Shown piece by piece: positions 12,147 through 23,851 of a stretch of 64,000 nucleotides of DNA (position 1 is its first letter; each line of letters opens with the position of its first letter). Origin of the DNA: Ectobius pallidus (lineage: Eukaryota > Arthropoda > Insecta > Blattodea > Ectobiidae). Both the position numbers and the translations under genes were made by a program. Under the pieces are notes generated by a model. It was given only the letters and a program-made list of their open reading frames with translations, was not told where the DNA came from and searched no databases. The DNA is taken from contig CAXKWD010000009.1 in the NCBI GenBank assembly GCA_964059195.1, positions 43,433,160-43,497,159 of the forward strand, in the 5' to 3' direction.

Positions 12147-12669
12147 TTCTAGTAATAACAGTCAAAATCTGTGAAAGCAAATCAAGTGTTTGTAATAATA
12201 ATAATAATAAAAATAATATATTATAGTGAGTGATATACCATTGCGCGTCTACAGTTCCAATATGACTTTAAGACTACCTTATATAATGTCAGTATTATTT
12301 CAGTTTTGGTTGTGTTAATTTAAGATTGCAATAGTTCCGTTTTGTTTAAACAGGTCAGAATATGGTAAATTTATGGTTTAAGGGAGTTTGTACTTAACGC
12401 TAGAAAAATATAGGGACCATAGTGTATGTTCAAGAAATCATAAATCAGGTGTTAACAGTTTGCATGTGCAATTTGCAGTTTAAAATAAAGAAAGATTGGT
12501 AGCTCACTGTTTGGTAAGAAATAATTAAACGTGTGGGGGATAATTTATTTATGCCGCTGCTTGCCGTATACTGTTGCTTAGATTTCTGTGGAACTTACTA
12601 ACGGTAGGTACTAATTTTTACCCTACCGCAATCAGTGTAACATGTACAATATTACTGCCAAAAGCTGCA
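12147..12669. other. Non-coding DNA between two LINE relics
   Basis: A short AAT-rich stretch at about 12194-12220; nothing else recognised. Confidence 0.4.
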
Positions 12670-14045
12670 TGAAAACTCAATATATGTAGAACTACTCAAA
12701 TATGCATCTGGAAAAGCAAAACATTGGTTCCTACACATTATAAACCTATGTTGGCAACAGAAAGAAATACCACAAGAGTGGAAAGCAGGTCTTATTATGT
12801 CTATGTATAAAAAAGGAGACAGAAAGATTTGTAGTAATTATAGGGGAATTGGCCTATTAAATAGTACATATAAGATCCATACAAAAATAGTAACAAGAAG
12901 ACTTAGAATGATTGCTGTAACCCTATTGATTGATGAACAGGTGGTATTTAGAAAAGGGAGGTCATGCATGGATAACATATTCATATTAAATAACATCATT
13001 GAGAAGCATAGAGAGTTCCAGAAAGAAACACATTTACTTTTTATAGATTACGAAACAGCAGGGTAAGAATAGATAAACTTTGGGATATTTTAGAAAGAAG
13101 AGGCATTCCTTTCCATTTAATAGAAGTTTCAAAATCATTTTACAGAGGAACATATTTTAAAATTAAACAGGGTGTAAAGAATATTAGGTATGTTATAAAT
13201 TCTGGATTGAGACAAGGCTGCAGTTTGTCGCCACTTTTATTAAATTTTTATATCGATGACATTATTAGACAATGGAAAAATAAGACATCTGGTATCGCCT
13301 ATGGACCAAGAACACTTTTAACATTACTATTTACCGACGATCAGATTTTAATAGGAAGGAGTGAAAATATACTACAAAAAGCAGCATATGAACTAAATCT
13401 AATAGAAAAGGAATAGAATTTTAATATTTCTATAGATAAAACGAAAGTAATGGCTTTTGTTGGAAAATATCCTGTTAGAAGTAAAATAGTTATTAATAAT
13501 AGAATTATTGAACAGGAAAAAAAAATAATTTTCTAGGCTACCATATAAATACAGATGAAAACGGAGATATAGAAAATAAAATAATAAAATTTAAGAGGAT
13601 ACGTGGCACAATTAATAAAACATTAAGAAATAAAATAAACAGAATTGACACTCAAATGAAGTTTTATAAAACAGTTGCTATTCCGATTTTTATGTATGGT
13701 TCTGAAAATTGGGTGATGCTAAAGAAAGATGAAGATTGAATTCAAGCTGCTGAAATGACATTTTTGAGATCTACAATGTATGTAAGACGTATCGATAAAT
13801 TACGACAACAATTTAATTTGGAAAGTTTAAATGAGAAAATAAAGTGCAAAAGAGAGAAATGGTTCATGCACGTCCAATGGATGGAAGACAAAGAGAATAT
13901 TAAATTATAATGTTACTGGTAATAGAAATGTAGGTAGACCTAGGAAAAGATGGATTGACCAACTAAGCTGATAACTGGAGGCGTAACAGGCACATGAAAA
14001 GTCTAATACGTGCAAGGAGATGATGATGATGATGATGATGATGAT
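12670..14045 (+). pseudogene. Non-LTR retrotransposon reverse transcriptase, broken
   Basis: Encodes the central and C-terminal parts of a LINE reverse transcriptase. In order: YKKGDRKICSNYRGIGLLN (about 12806-12862), FRKGRSCMDNIF (about 12949-12984), the LFIDYE box at about 13038, RQGCSLSPLL (about 13210), the active-site box as FTDD (about 13330; normally F/Y-A-D-D), and a C-terminal YGSENWVMLKKDED at about 13697. Frame changes near 13064, 13417 and 13530 and an in-frame stop near 13739 disable it. It ends in a (GAT)n tail at 14019-14045, the tail type expected for this LINE class. The 5' region with the endonuclease is absent. Confidence 0.9.
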
Positions 14046-14618
14046 TACTTGAAAACTAAGAGTCCAGTTTTATGAACTAAACGCTATTTTGTTAAGCAAA
14101 GATAGAGGAATACAATGGAACTAAAATTCAAAATTGGAATGTTTGAGCCCTATTCACGACCATCTCTCCTTAAGATAGGCTAGGTTATCTTAGGGAAGAT
14201 TGTGACCTATTATCGATTACGTTATATGGACATAATTGAAGGGTTCAGAGTTCAAGTGAACCAAATTCATGAGACTCATTTCTGATTAGATAGTTCTCAA
14301 AGTTAATTGGCTGCAATAATTAACATTGGCTTCTAATTTTTCTTGCTGTCATCTGGTTCACCGTTTCTCAGAAAATGTTACATTTCTACTGCCGTGGCAA
14401 TGTTGGTTCAAAATGGTCAGAAAATGGACTTGGTTTACGTTAACTCCATTTATTATTCTTTTTTTACTTACATAAGTAAATAAGACAGAATTAATATGGT
14501 CAACACATTAATACGCTACTCTACCATAATTGTAATAAAAATTCTTTTAAGTCATTTTGGTAGCATTTTGGTCCTAAAATTCAATGTATCCACCTTTTCA
14601 TGAGCTCAATAACTAAAA
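14046..14618. other. Non-coding DNA, nothing recognised
   Basis: No feature supported. Confidence 0.4.
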
Positions 14619-14623
14619 TAATA

Positions 14624-14659
<36 letters not shown>

Positions 14660-14675
14660 TAATAGTAATAATAAT
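14619..14675. repeat. (AAT)n microsatellite
   Basis: Trinucleotide tract with a few interruptions. Confidence 0.9.
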
Positions 14676-16653
14676 TAAGTTGCAAAGACTTTCAAAAAGA
14701 TTACATGTGAAACTTTTTCCGAGTGTAATAGAAATTGCTTAATCATTTCTTAATAATAACACGCACTTACATTATGCTGCCTAGTATGGGGCACAACAAA
14801 GCATGACAATGAAAACAATTCAACTTGCAGTATCTGGCAAAACACGGATATGACTCACAAGAAAAACGTGTTTTATAGAAAAAAGCATGCATCTTACGAA
14901 GTATCCGGTATTCCTAATTAGGGCACAATTTCTTCTAATTATTCAGTTAACCTTTATCTTATAACAATGTTATGATGATATAGCGATTCTTTCTTGAACT
15001 CCTGATGAAATTCTAGGTTTTGTTTGTGGTGGATATTGCGAAATGCTGTTGTGACTTTTCACCATAACAATAGTTTTTTTTCAAATTCTTAAATACACGT
15101 GGAAGATGTTATTAATGTTTTTCTGTGTTAAGATAGGAAAGAGTTAAAATAAACAATTCTAACTGGTGTTAACTGATCGTATAATTACGCCACATGTTTT
15201 TATCTTGGAAGGTAGCTTCCCTAGACTAAACAATGCCTTATTGTGATCTCTGTTGGTTTAACACATTTCACTTATCTGCTTCTGATAACAAACCTAAGCA
15301 TTGTGCCCTGAGGCATCTCATATTAAATTTTATGATAGATTATGTTTTAAATATTACAATGTAGAGATAAGTTATATATCCAAGGGGGGCGGGTATTGGG
15401 TGTTCAAATATAATCCACGTGCAGTATTGTCATAATAACTATGTGCACACGGTACGTTCTGATACCTCCTTGCTATTTATACAAGAAATTATCTGTAACT
15501 ACGAAATTGTCAGGATTTATTTAAGGTATATTATGTTTACTTTCTCTAATCTGCCATAGGTACCACAGGCAGAGGAAGTAAGTGTTGTGTTCGTCCCTGA
15601 AATTCCACGTCGAGTTTTCAGCATTAAAACATTTTTTTTAGTTCCCCTGACAAGAAAAATGCAATTTTCGGAACATGTCTTCATGTGTCTATGAACAGAA
15701 CACCTGAAAAACGAATAATCGTATAAAAACGAAATTCTATATTTGGGTTAAGTATCTACCAGGCACGTGGTGCAAAGCATGGTGGCGACATTATTTCACA
15801 TTTTCCACCGCTTTATTTGAAGAAAATATCATTCTTTTGAATTTTTCTCGTAAACGGGTGTAACGAATTTGTTTCAATTTGGTATCCAAAGTATAGTTTT
15901 AATAAATATCAAGAACCTATCCCATGGGATGCGTTGAATTCTGTTCGGACTCAATTTGTTCGACTGCGTTCATGTAGACCTATGTAAAGTATTTATTTAT
16001 GTTATTTCTTTTTTAAGATTCTCCCCTCGTATATCAAAGCAAATGTTAGGCTAATACGTTTTTATTTGAATCAGCTAAAATGGAATATAATAGAACTAAA
16101 ACAATGGTTGTAATGTCACAATAAAATATCCATTCTTTAATCTTACATTTTAAATTTTCAGCCAGTCTTACAAAATAAATGGATCTTTTTCCAGAGATAG
16201 TGGTTTTTCGCTCATTTCAATAATTGTTAGTTTAGGATAGAATTTAAAATTACAAAATAACCTACATACTATAATTTTATATTTTGAAATAGAGAGGTAA
16301 TTTTACACTATGTGTTTACGTAAAGTGTTTTATATTATGGTAAACTGTAATAGTGCTATGAGTTTATTATGTAAGAGAGAGCCATGCGGCGATGGCGATT
16401 ATCTAATTTTGAGTAACTATACCCATAGATCGCATTAAGATTATTTAATTTAAGCAGCTTACTAGCAAATCCAGAGTATCTTTCAATAACATTTAATTAA
16501 TATGTCCTAATATTTTGACACATTTCTTCCGAACAAGATATTGCTCAATTATTATAATTAAACCGTCACAATTCACAATGTTGATCAAATCCTAACATTA
16601 CATACAGATTTTAACAAGAGGTAGGCCAAAACTATGAGGAAAAATTCGTTGCA
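14676..16653. other. Non-coding DNA, nothing recognised
   Basis: About 2 kb of ordinary AT-rich sequence. I found no open frame, inverted repeat or known element that I could support. Confidence 0.4.
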
Positions 16654-16655
16654 TA

Positions 16656-17341
16656 TAGAGGGTGAAATTATGTTATATGAACATGGGTCCTAAAATGTTT
16701 TATTTCCTGGTTAGAGCCCTTTTCCACAACTCTGGGTCGGCATTGTTGGTTACTGTTTGGTGAGACCGTATGCACTTCCATATTTGTACTCTCAGTAGAC
16801 AAATGTACAGAGCGTTCTTTAGGAACATGTGCCATTACGAATATAACGAGACATGTACTTGCACTATGGAGCTCCTGCTCATTTCATCCTCTGTGTTCGT
16901 CAGTTTCTGAATAGACGGTTTCGTGATAAAGGGATAGGAAGACTAATTACTTCACCTCCTTGCCTGACCAGAATCCACTAGATTTTTATTTGTGGGAGGT
17001 TTAGAAATTCTTCTGTATGCAACACCGGTGCAAGATGTAGACAGTCTCCGCTCTCTTATTCCGTAAGGCTCCATATAATACGAGATACTCCAGCGATACA
17101 TCAGCGCAGCAGGGAGTCCATGACGGAAGTATCCATGCTAAAGGAGGACATTTTGGACATTCCATTTGATGTACTGTTATGCACAGTTCTGTATTTAGTA
17201 CCATTTAAAACGATTTTCTGTTTTCCACTGTTGTATTTTCGAGTATTCCGCTAAGTGGTGCAGGTGTAAAAAAAGGGCTCTTACAAGGAAATAAAGAATT
17301 TTTGGACCCACATTCATAGGCTATAACAATTTCACCCTCTA
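16656..17341 (+). mobile_element. Mariner/Tc1-like element, internally deleted
   Basis: Inverted ends tagagggtgaaatt (left) and its complement (right), extending with gaps to a shared ggacccac block, sit between TA dinucleotides (16654-16655 and 17342-17343), the Tc1/mariner target duplication. Inside, on the plus strand, a decayed transposase C-terminal part remains: GAPAHF at about 16868, then FLNRRFRDKGIGR, a stop where the SPDL-type motif should be, and FICG. The N-terminal half is absent. At 686 bp against roughly 1.3 kb for a full mariner, this is a deletion derivative. Confidence 0.8.
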
Positions 17342-17344
17342 TAT

Positions 17345-17446
17345 TTATTATTTATTATTTTATTTATTTTATGGAAAACAAGAGAGATACATCAAATGAT
17401 TACTCGAATGAGCAAATGCTCGTATTCGGGTTCAGTTCAGTTATTT
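17345..17446 (-). mobile_element. Non-LTR retrotransposon 3' tail
   Basis: The minus strand reads tgaactgaacccgaatacga, a short gcatttgctcattcg block and then an A-rich tail ending in aataataaata. It is the same family as 6983-7195. It abuts the mariner-like element exactly, so the TA-rich tail or its target may have been shared. Confidence 0.6.
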
Positions 17447-20059
17447 CATTCAAGATTGTTTCATCTATACACCCTGTATAGTCATAGAGTCCTGGCTGAA
17501 CTTCTTCATAAATCAAATTAGATCATGCAACGATTTGTGAAATATTATTGTCTCTAGTATAATAAACAGTACTGCTGTACTTTGTGAATGACAACCTGAT
17601 GTTAACGAGGAAAGGAAAGAGATTCAAATGCCTACAGCAATTCAAAGGACTTTCGTTTTTAACAACCTGTTCCTTTCCATTGCATAAGGCTGAAATTCCG
17701 TTGAGAAATTAAAGGAACATATACCTCTTCTTCCTTCATCCCCTTAGCCACAAAGCTTGGGCACATCGTTTAATATTGCATGGCCTGGTGAGTTTACACG
17801 AGTTCAGCTTAAATATAGTCCTGGTGGTTGCGATGTCATCAATAATGCCACAGGCAGGAACATAAATATCCCCAGTCCGAGGTAAAGTTCACTTATGTAA
17901 TACGGAAATTGGTATTTTATGTTAATAGCTATGAAATGTGGTTATTTTTATTATGACAGTTTTGTTCGCTTCCAGAAAGTAAATCTCCTGCAAATTGTGA
18001 TCAATATCCGGGTCTGGATGGCGTAATGGTTATCACACACACAAGGGTCAAGGAATTTCGTTTCACTTCATGAATCAGGCAAAAATGTTGCACGTAAGGG
18101 GAGTTAAAGAAAATCTATGGTCTTATTGCATTTGTTGCCGAGTTACAAAAGCAAAAAGAACAAGTTTCTCTACTTTCATCCCTTTTTGAAATTCCATTTC
18201 GCATTTCTTTCTATAAATTATTTGAGAGAATGCAAGTAAGTAACTTATATCGAATTTATTGTGGCCACTGCTCATACATTTTATAAATCTACATATTCTT
18301 CTTCGTTGTTATATTCTAAGGCTATATGTATTAATATAAAGTAGACTATTAAAGGCCTACCTGACATTTTCTTTTGCCACACTTGCTTTGTATAGCCTAG
18401 TGCAATTTTTATTGTATAAATGTTTGTTCATTTCTTGGATGTCTTATACATTTCATAACAGTCATAGAAAATTCCAGCACATTTCTGTTGATTTCTTTAG
18501 GCCTACCACAAAAGAAAGTTCTGTATAAATTGTAGCGTTTCAGAAATGTACTCAGTATTAAATATATTAATAAACAAATATTCCGAATAGTGATATTTGC
18601 AATTTTTATATTGCGCAATACTTCACTTGATATGAGAATAATACAATAATTCGGATCCGTTCGTTACATTTTTATAAAACGTATTGAAAATATCTAACAA
18701 ATTACTTTTGAAAGAGAAAATCATCTAAAATTATTTAAATTTACACAAGCGAGGGGTAGTTGTTAATGAGGAACTATGCGAAATAATTTACTTTGGCTTC
18801 TATAGGCCCATGTCCAGTTTATACTGCTTTTCAAATACCGAGGAAAAATTAAATTCTAATGAAAAACAAGATGATGTAGGCCTACTATCTCTTAAGATCT
18901 CATTTTAAAAGAAAGGTTAATTTTGCCTATATCTTACCGACTTAAAAATATTTTACTAACGTAAACCTTTTTGTTTAGTTAGTTTTAGAATATACCACAT
19001 TTTGTTCGATATTTGCATGTATTAGAAGTTAATTAGAATACTAACGTTATATCAAAAGTTGTATGGCTTGATTATATGCTGGAAGCTAGATACATCTATG
19101 AACTATGAAACTGATACAGGTCCCTTATTGACTAGACCGGAGTGTACAAATAGAAAGTGCCGTCGCGTCTTGACATCCAGATGATACTGTGAACAGTTTG
19201 CCCCGTTACTTTGTGCACAGAAGCTACAATTTTATCGTAATCAACAATTACAACTGTAACATGATTTATTAACTTATTCTATTGAGGAGCACCTCAAGGA
19301 AGAACAACCAGTTTCCCCTTCCACTCATCTCTGAGCAGAAATAGATGTGGTATGAAGACTGGGCTAACTTGAATTTATGACTTATGCTAGTTAGGAAGTA
19401 CATGGCACAAAGAAAAAGAGAGAAAAAACAGTTATGAGTTGTGGGAGAGGGAGATAAAAACATACGAGAGAGAAGATAAAGCCTAGAAACAGATGGAAAT
19501 ATAGGCGGAGTTATTATCAGAGGGAATGACAGAAATGAGATATGGATAGAGAGATATTCAAATAACGGGAAAGAACAACCTGAGAGAATGAGTTGGAGTG
19601 ATAAGATTAGAACAACAAAAAACTGAGACACAGATGAAGAGGAAAATTTAAAAAAAATAAATAAACAGTCTGTTGAAGAGGGTCATAACCAAGGGAGGAG
19701 GAAACTAGGTATTAGAAACGTCTATATTCTGAGGACATATCTGTAGGAGAAACTTTGTAGACGAGTGAGATATTGATAAAAATAAGTCGATACTGAGGGA
19801 GAAATAGAGAGATTATTGTGAATGAGAGGTTAGGCTGGGCTGGCTAAAGACCCTCTAATAAAGCGATTTCCTTCTCACATTACGGATCAGCAGCCTGCAT
19901 AAAATTGTGAAACCAGGTTCAAAGATAATGTAATATAGACTTTCCTCTGGTTCGCGGGCATGGCATGGCGTGGCAAACAATACGGAATCATGATAGCACA
20001 CTGTACCAGGCGTCGATTTAGAGGGCGAGTATAAGCTGAAGAAAAATAGTTTATGTGTG

Positions 20060-20062
<3 letters not shown>
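17447..20062. other. Non-coding DNA with purine-rich tract
   Basis: At 18012-18040 a tRNA-like A-box sequence (tggcgtaatggttatcac) hints at an old SINE head, but no B box or body could be followed. From 19380 to 19670 the plus strand is strongly purine-rich (GA-rich). No gene recognised. Confidence 0.4.

Positions 20063-20132
<70 letters not shown>
20063..20132. repeat. (GA)n microsatellite
   Basis: Seventy bases of pure GA. The purine bias continues through about 20340. Long open frames on both strands here (Arg-Glu repeats on plus, Ser-Leu repeats on minus) are by-products of the repeat. Confidence 0.95.
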
Positions 20133-20135
<3 letters not shown>

Positions 20136-23100
20136 CAGAAGACAGAAGACAGACAGACAGGCAGAGACAGACAGAGAGAGAGAAGGAGAAATTGAAGATG
20201 TACCATGGGTGGGTGGGTAGAAAGATGGCTAGATGGCGGCAGAAGATAATTAGAGCAGGGGAAAGAGAGAGATAGAGTGAGAAAGATAAAGAAGGGATGG
20301 GAAGAGTGACTAGTAAAGGCCAGAGAGAAGACATGGACTTGACGAAATATTCTTTTATCATGGAAAGGTGAAATCAGACTTTAAAATTGAATGCCGTAGC
20401 CTACATACGACCAGTGTGAAAGAATAATTTGTATCATGTTTTAAACCGAGTTGTGCTACAACTATTGCAGAAAATTAGATGGTATGAGGGGAAGAGAAAG
20501 AAGGTGGAGGCATAGATAAACAAAAAATCAAAATAATTATTAATTAATTTTTTTTTATAATTTTAACAGTACAAAATTATTTGTTTATTTAATTTTTTCA
20601 CACCAGGAGAGGAAAGTAAAAGGAATAAATTTCCCCTTTAGGGTTTTCACTAAAGGTTTAGCTTTCACGCAAATTAAATACAAATATTATTACGTGGACC
20701 ACACACTCCACGAAGTATGGCAAGACAGAATATCATTGCCTCCGCATTGGCGATCTGACAGTGCGCTGTTGTAATTCTTCGGAGACTAATAATATAGTTA
20801 TTTATTTAAACATGGACTGATTGTAATGTATCTCCTACCCCCTTTATTTTGCATGGTTATAACATTTCCACTCTGTGTGTAGGCTATAGCCTAAATAATA
20901 GCCTAAATCAGGAATCATAAAGTGATCAGGCGATTGGGCGTTTGTAGAACATTGAAGAAAGAGGCTGACTAACGAGAATGCAAGAGAGAGGGAGAGTGGG
21001 AGAGAGAAAAAGAGACTTGAATTTGGAATATTGTCCATGTACTGTACATAACTTTGTAGATACAAGGAAACGCTAAAATAATTTATTACTTGTATTTAGT
21101 CTGCACATATTCCTCATCTTAAAGTTTCTGGTCTGTTAAGAAAAACAAGAAAAATTACGAGTCAACACAGACAAGCGTCGCTGCAGAGGTTATTGTACCA
21201 GTGCTTTATAGTGTTGTTGTACTCGATGTCAGTCATAATACGTTTGCTGGAATTAAACTAACGGAAAACACGTAGATCTAGCCTAAAGACATTTTCTTTC
21301 CATAATGCAAACTTTTTGAAGTTCTTTACTACTCATGTATGCAAAAATATCCAATCTTGTTATGAGGAGGAAGAACAATATGAGCCACTGAATGGTAGAT
21401 TATTTCCTAAGTATACATCTGCCTAAAATTGTAGTAGCACAATATCTAAAAGTTTTATTAATAAACGGGGTTTAAGTCTTTTGAGATAAGATCGAAGTAG
21501 GTAAGGAGACTTAAAATTGTGCACACTGAAATAAGTTTGACATCTATATAAACAAATTTACAAGGATTCGTGTCCCTTCAACTTTCTCTCTTTTTAAAGA
21601 ATTGTTCAAATAAAGTTCTTTCTTTGGTATTATATATATCACCATTTGTGGAATTTTCCGATTTCGTGCCTGTCTCATGGTTTCAATGACTCCTAAATGG
21701 CTGCACATAAATTAACGAAGATTCGCATTCTGAATTGTTGGTGTTAAATAATAATTTATGTGTTTACTAATGGTTATGAGATATTAAACAGGGTTGCTAC
21801 GAACTCACTACAAATAGGTCATACAACCTATCTGAAGAATATCATAATTCCGGTGAAATTATCATGCATCAAATTATTTTTATTTTTTATCTTATAGTAC
21901 ACAATTCTGGATCTGCCTCCCAATTAATGCTGTATGTATTTTAAGTCTGTTGTATTTTTGGTAACACACTACTTTCCAGAACCACCACATCCCTTTTCAT
22001 CAGAACTACATCCCAGTTTGTTAACTGTAGACGTTAGAGTGAAGCGAAAGCTTAGCGGGAGGAGGGGACAACTCTTAAACGGTAAAATACTACTGGCACT
22101 GAACCTGTGTACCGTGATTCCCTCTTCCCTGCGACATACGGCAGATCCCACAGAAATTGCTATAACAGTTAGAACTGAACTGTACCTGACATCACGACAT
22201 CACGACATAATTTATCACATGAACGTACAGCAGAATTTGTGAACATACGAAATAGAAAAACCTGACAAATATAATGCTATTCCCACGGGAAGCATAGGCT
22301 ATAAGTGAGATCCATTGTTATACCATTAATCAGTTTTAAATTTAAAAAATCCGATATTATGCACTCATATGATTTGTTTTACCCTGGGCATGGTCAATAT
22401 CACATTCTCACTTCCCATATTTATATAGAATAAGAGGCAGTATTGCATGAGTGCATATTCAGTTGTCAGCCTCACGTAAAGGCAGGAATTAAGTGAGTAG
22501 CCTACGCTATGTCAGAAGTTGCTAAAATATAATTATTCTATCCCCTGACACTTTATTCATCGCTGTTGGCTTGAATCTCTTAGTTATTTTCTGTGCCCAT
22601 TTCGTTTGGTATTTAATTCGTTTAAAAACCCAACAAAATACCAAATCATTATTTCTTGGAGGGAAGGGGATTGAATGTGCGAAATTTTCACATGAGTTTA
22701 CTGGTTACCTAATATTAACTTTTTTTATCCCTTTCCTTTAAATATATACAGTTGATATAACATCAAATATTTCTCTAATTACAGATATTGTCCGAAGTCA
22801 TCTTGGAGTACCCGGCATTGATATCGAGTTTACTTTTTCGGTTTCCATCGGTGTATAATAGTGATGTGTGTACAAACTTTCCTATATCAAGATACAAGAA
22901 GACTAGAAGAAAGTGTTTCTGTTTTTATTTAGTGTTTGTGACATCAAGCAAAAAAACTTTTCTAAATCAAGAACAAGCTGAGGAAGACAATACTAAGATT
23001 CAGACCTTCACTTCATAATTCTGTGCTTTGGCATGGAATTTTGAAGTGCAGTCTCTGTGTGCTCCATTCCTAATACTGTTGGACACCTCAAGGTATTAAC

Positions 23101-23595
23101 GAAAGTAGTACTTAGAAAGGAGCATGGGTAGGGGCCTCATTTTAGAGGTGAAGAGCGGTCTTGGTGCAGACCGAGGCAACTGAACACCAGAAGACCAGGA
23201 ATTCTCTTGTCGAAAACAGGTAAAGAATATGTATACTAAGCACGATTTTAATAGCATGATCCACTGATAACTACTTATTCTAAATACAGTAGAGCCTGTG
23301 AGTGATAACTGATAAGGCTTACGGTTGGTGCCTGAGGCACTATTTCTGAATTCTTTGTCAATATCAATGAAGATATCCAAAGGGTTACTAAATATTCTGC
23401 AAAGTCATTTATTTCTACCATTTAACTAAAAGAAAAATGCGTGTAGGCTGTATCGGGGAAGCAGGCGTATATCTCGTATGTAACTTTTGTGAGTGCTCCC
23501 TAAGGAGATAACACCTTCCACCATGATCATCTGTCTTGCTTCCCGAGTCTCTTCACGCCATTTCTACACCCTGTGTGTCGAACTCGGAGAATGAT
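20133..23595. other. Non-coding DNA, nothing recognised
   Basis: Purine-rich patches at 20133-20340, 20480-20520 and 20960-21015. The other open frames (for example 21934-22242) have no motif. No repeat family recognised. Confidence 0.4.
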
Positions 23596-23851
23596 GTAAC
23601 GTATTCGTTACCAATTTTTGTTGTTGTTGTATCCGGTTGTAGTAAATAACCCCGTATAGACTGATGTAACATTTTTGTTACATATAACATTATTGGTTTT
23701 AGCAAGTGATTTCCTATGTAACATTTTTGTTACTTTCATCATTATTGGTTTCAGCAAGTGATTCCCCATATAACATTTTTGTTACTTGTAGCATTATAAG
23801 CGTTTTTAGCAAATGATCCACTGCAGACAAAATATGTAACAATTTCGTTAC
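23596..23851. repeat. Five-unit array of GTAAC-N6-GTTAC dyads
   Basis: Five dyad-symmetric words of the form GTAAC-N6-GTTAC occur with first bases at 23596, 23666, 23718, 23770 (first half ataac) and 23836. Spacings are 70, 52, 52 and 66. The linkers also repeat: ggttttagcaagtgat, ggtttcagcaagtgat and gtttttagcaaatgat follow units 2, 3 and 4. A decayed tandem repeat whose dyads are better kept than its linkers. Family unknown. Confidence 0.85.

Noticed and set aside
18012..18110. tRNA-like A box suggesting a third SINE copy
   Set aside because: No B box or body similarity to the two supported SINE copies.
19855..20361. 168-codon minus-strand frame rich in Ser-Leu repeats, and the plus-strand Arg-Glu frame
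   Set aside because: Both are translations of the (GA)n tract and its purine-rich flank.
23596..23851. CRISPR-like array
   Set aside because: Eukaryotic context, unequal spacing, linkers that are themselves related, and no cas genes.
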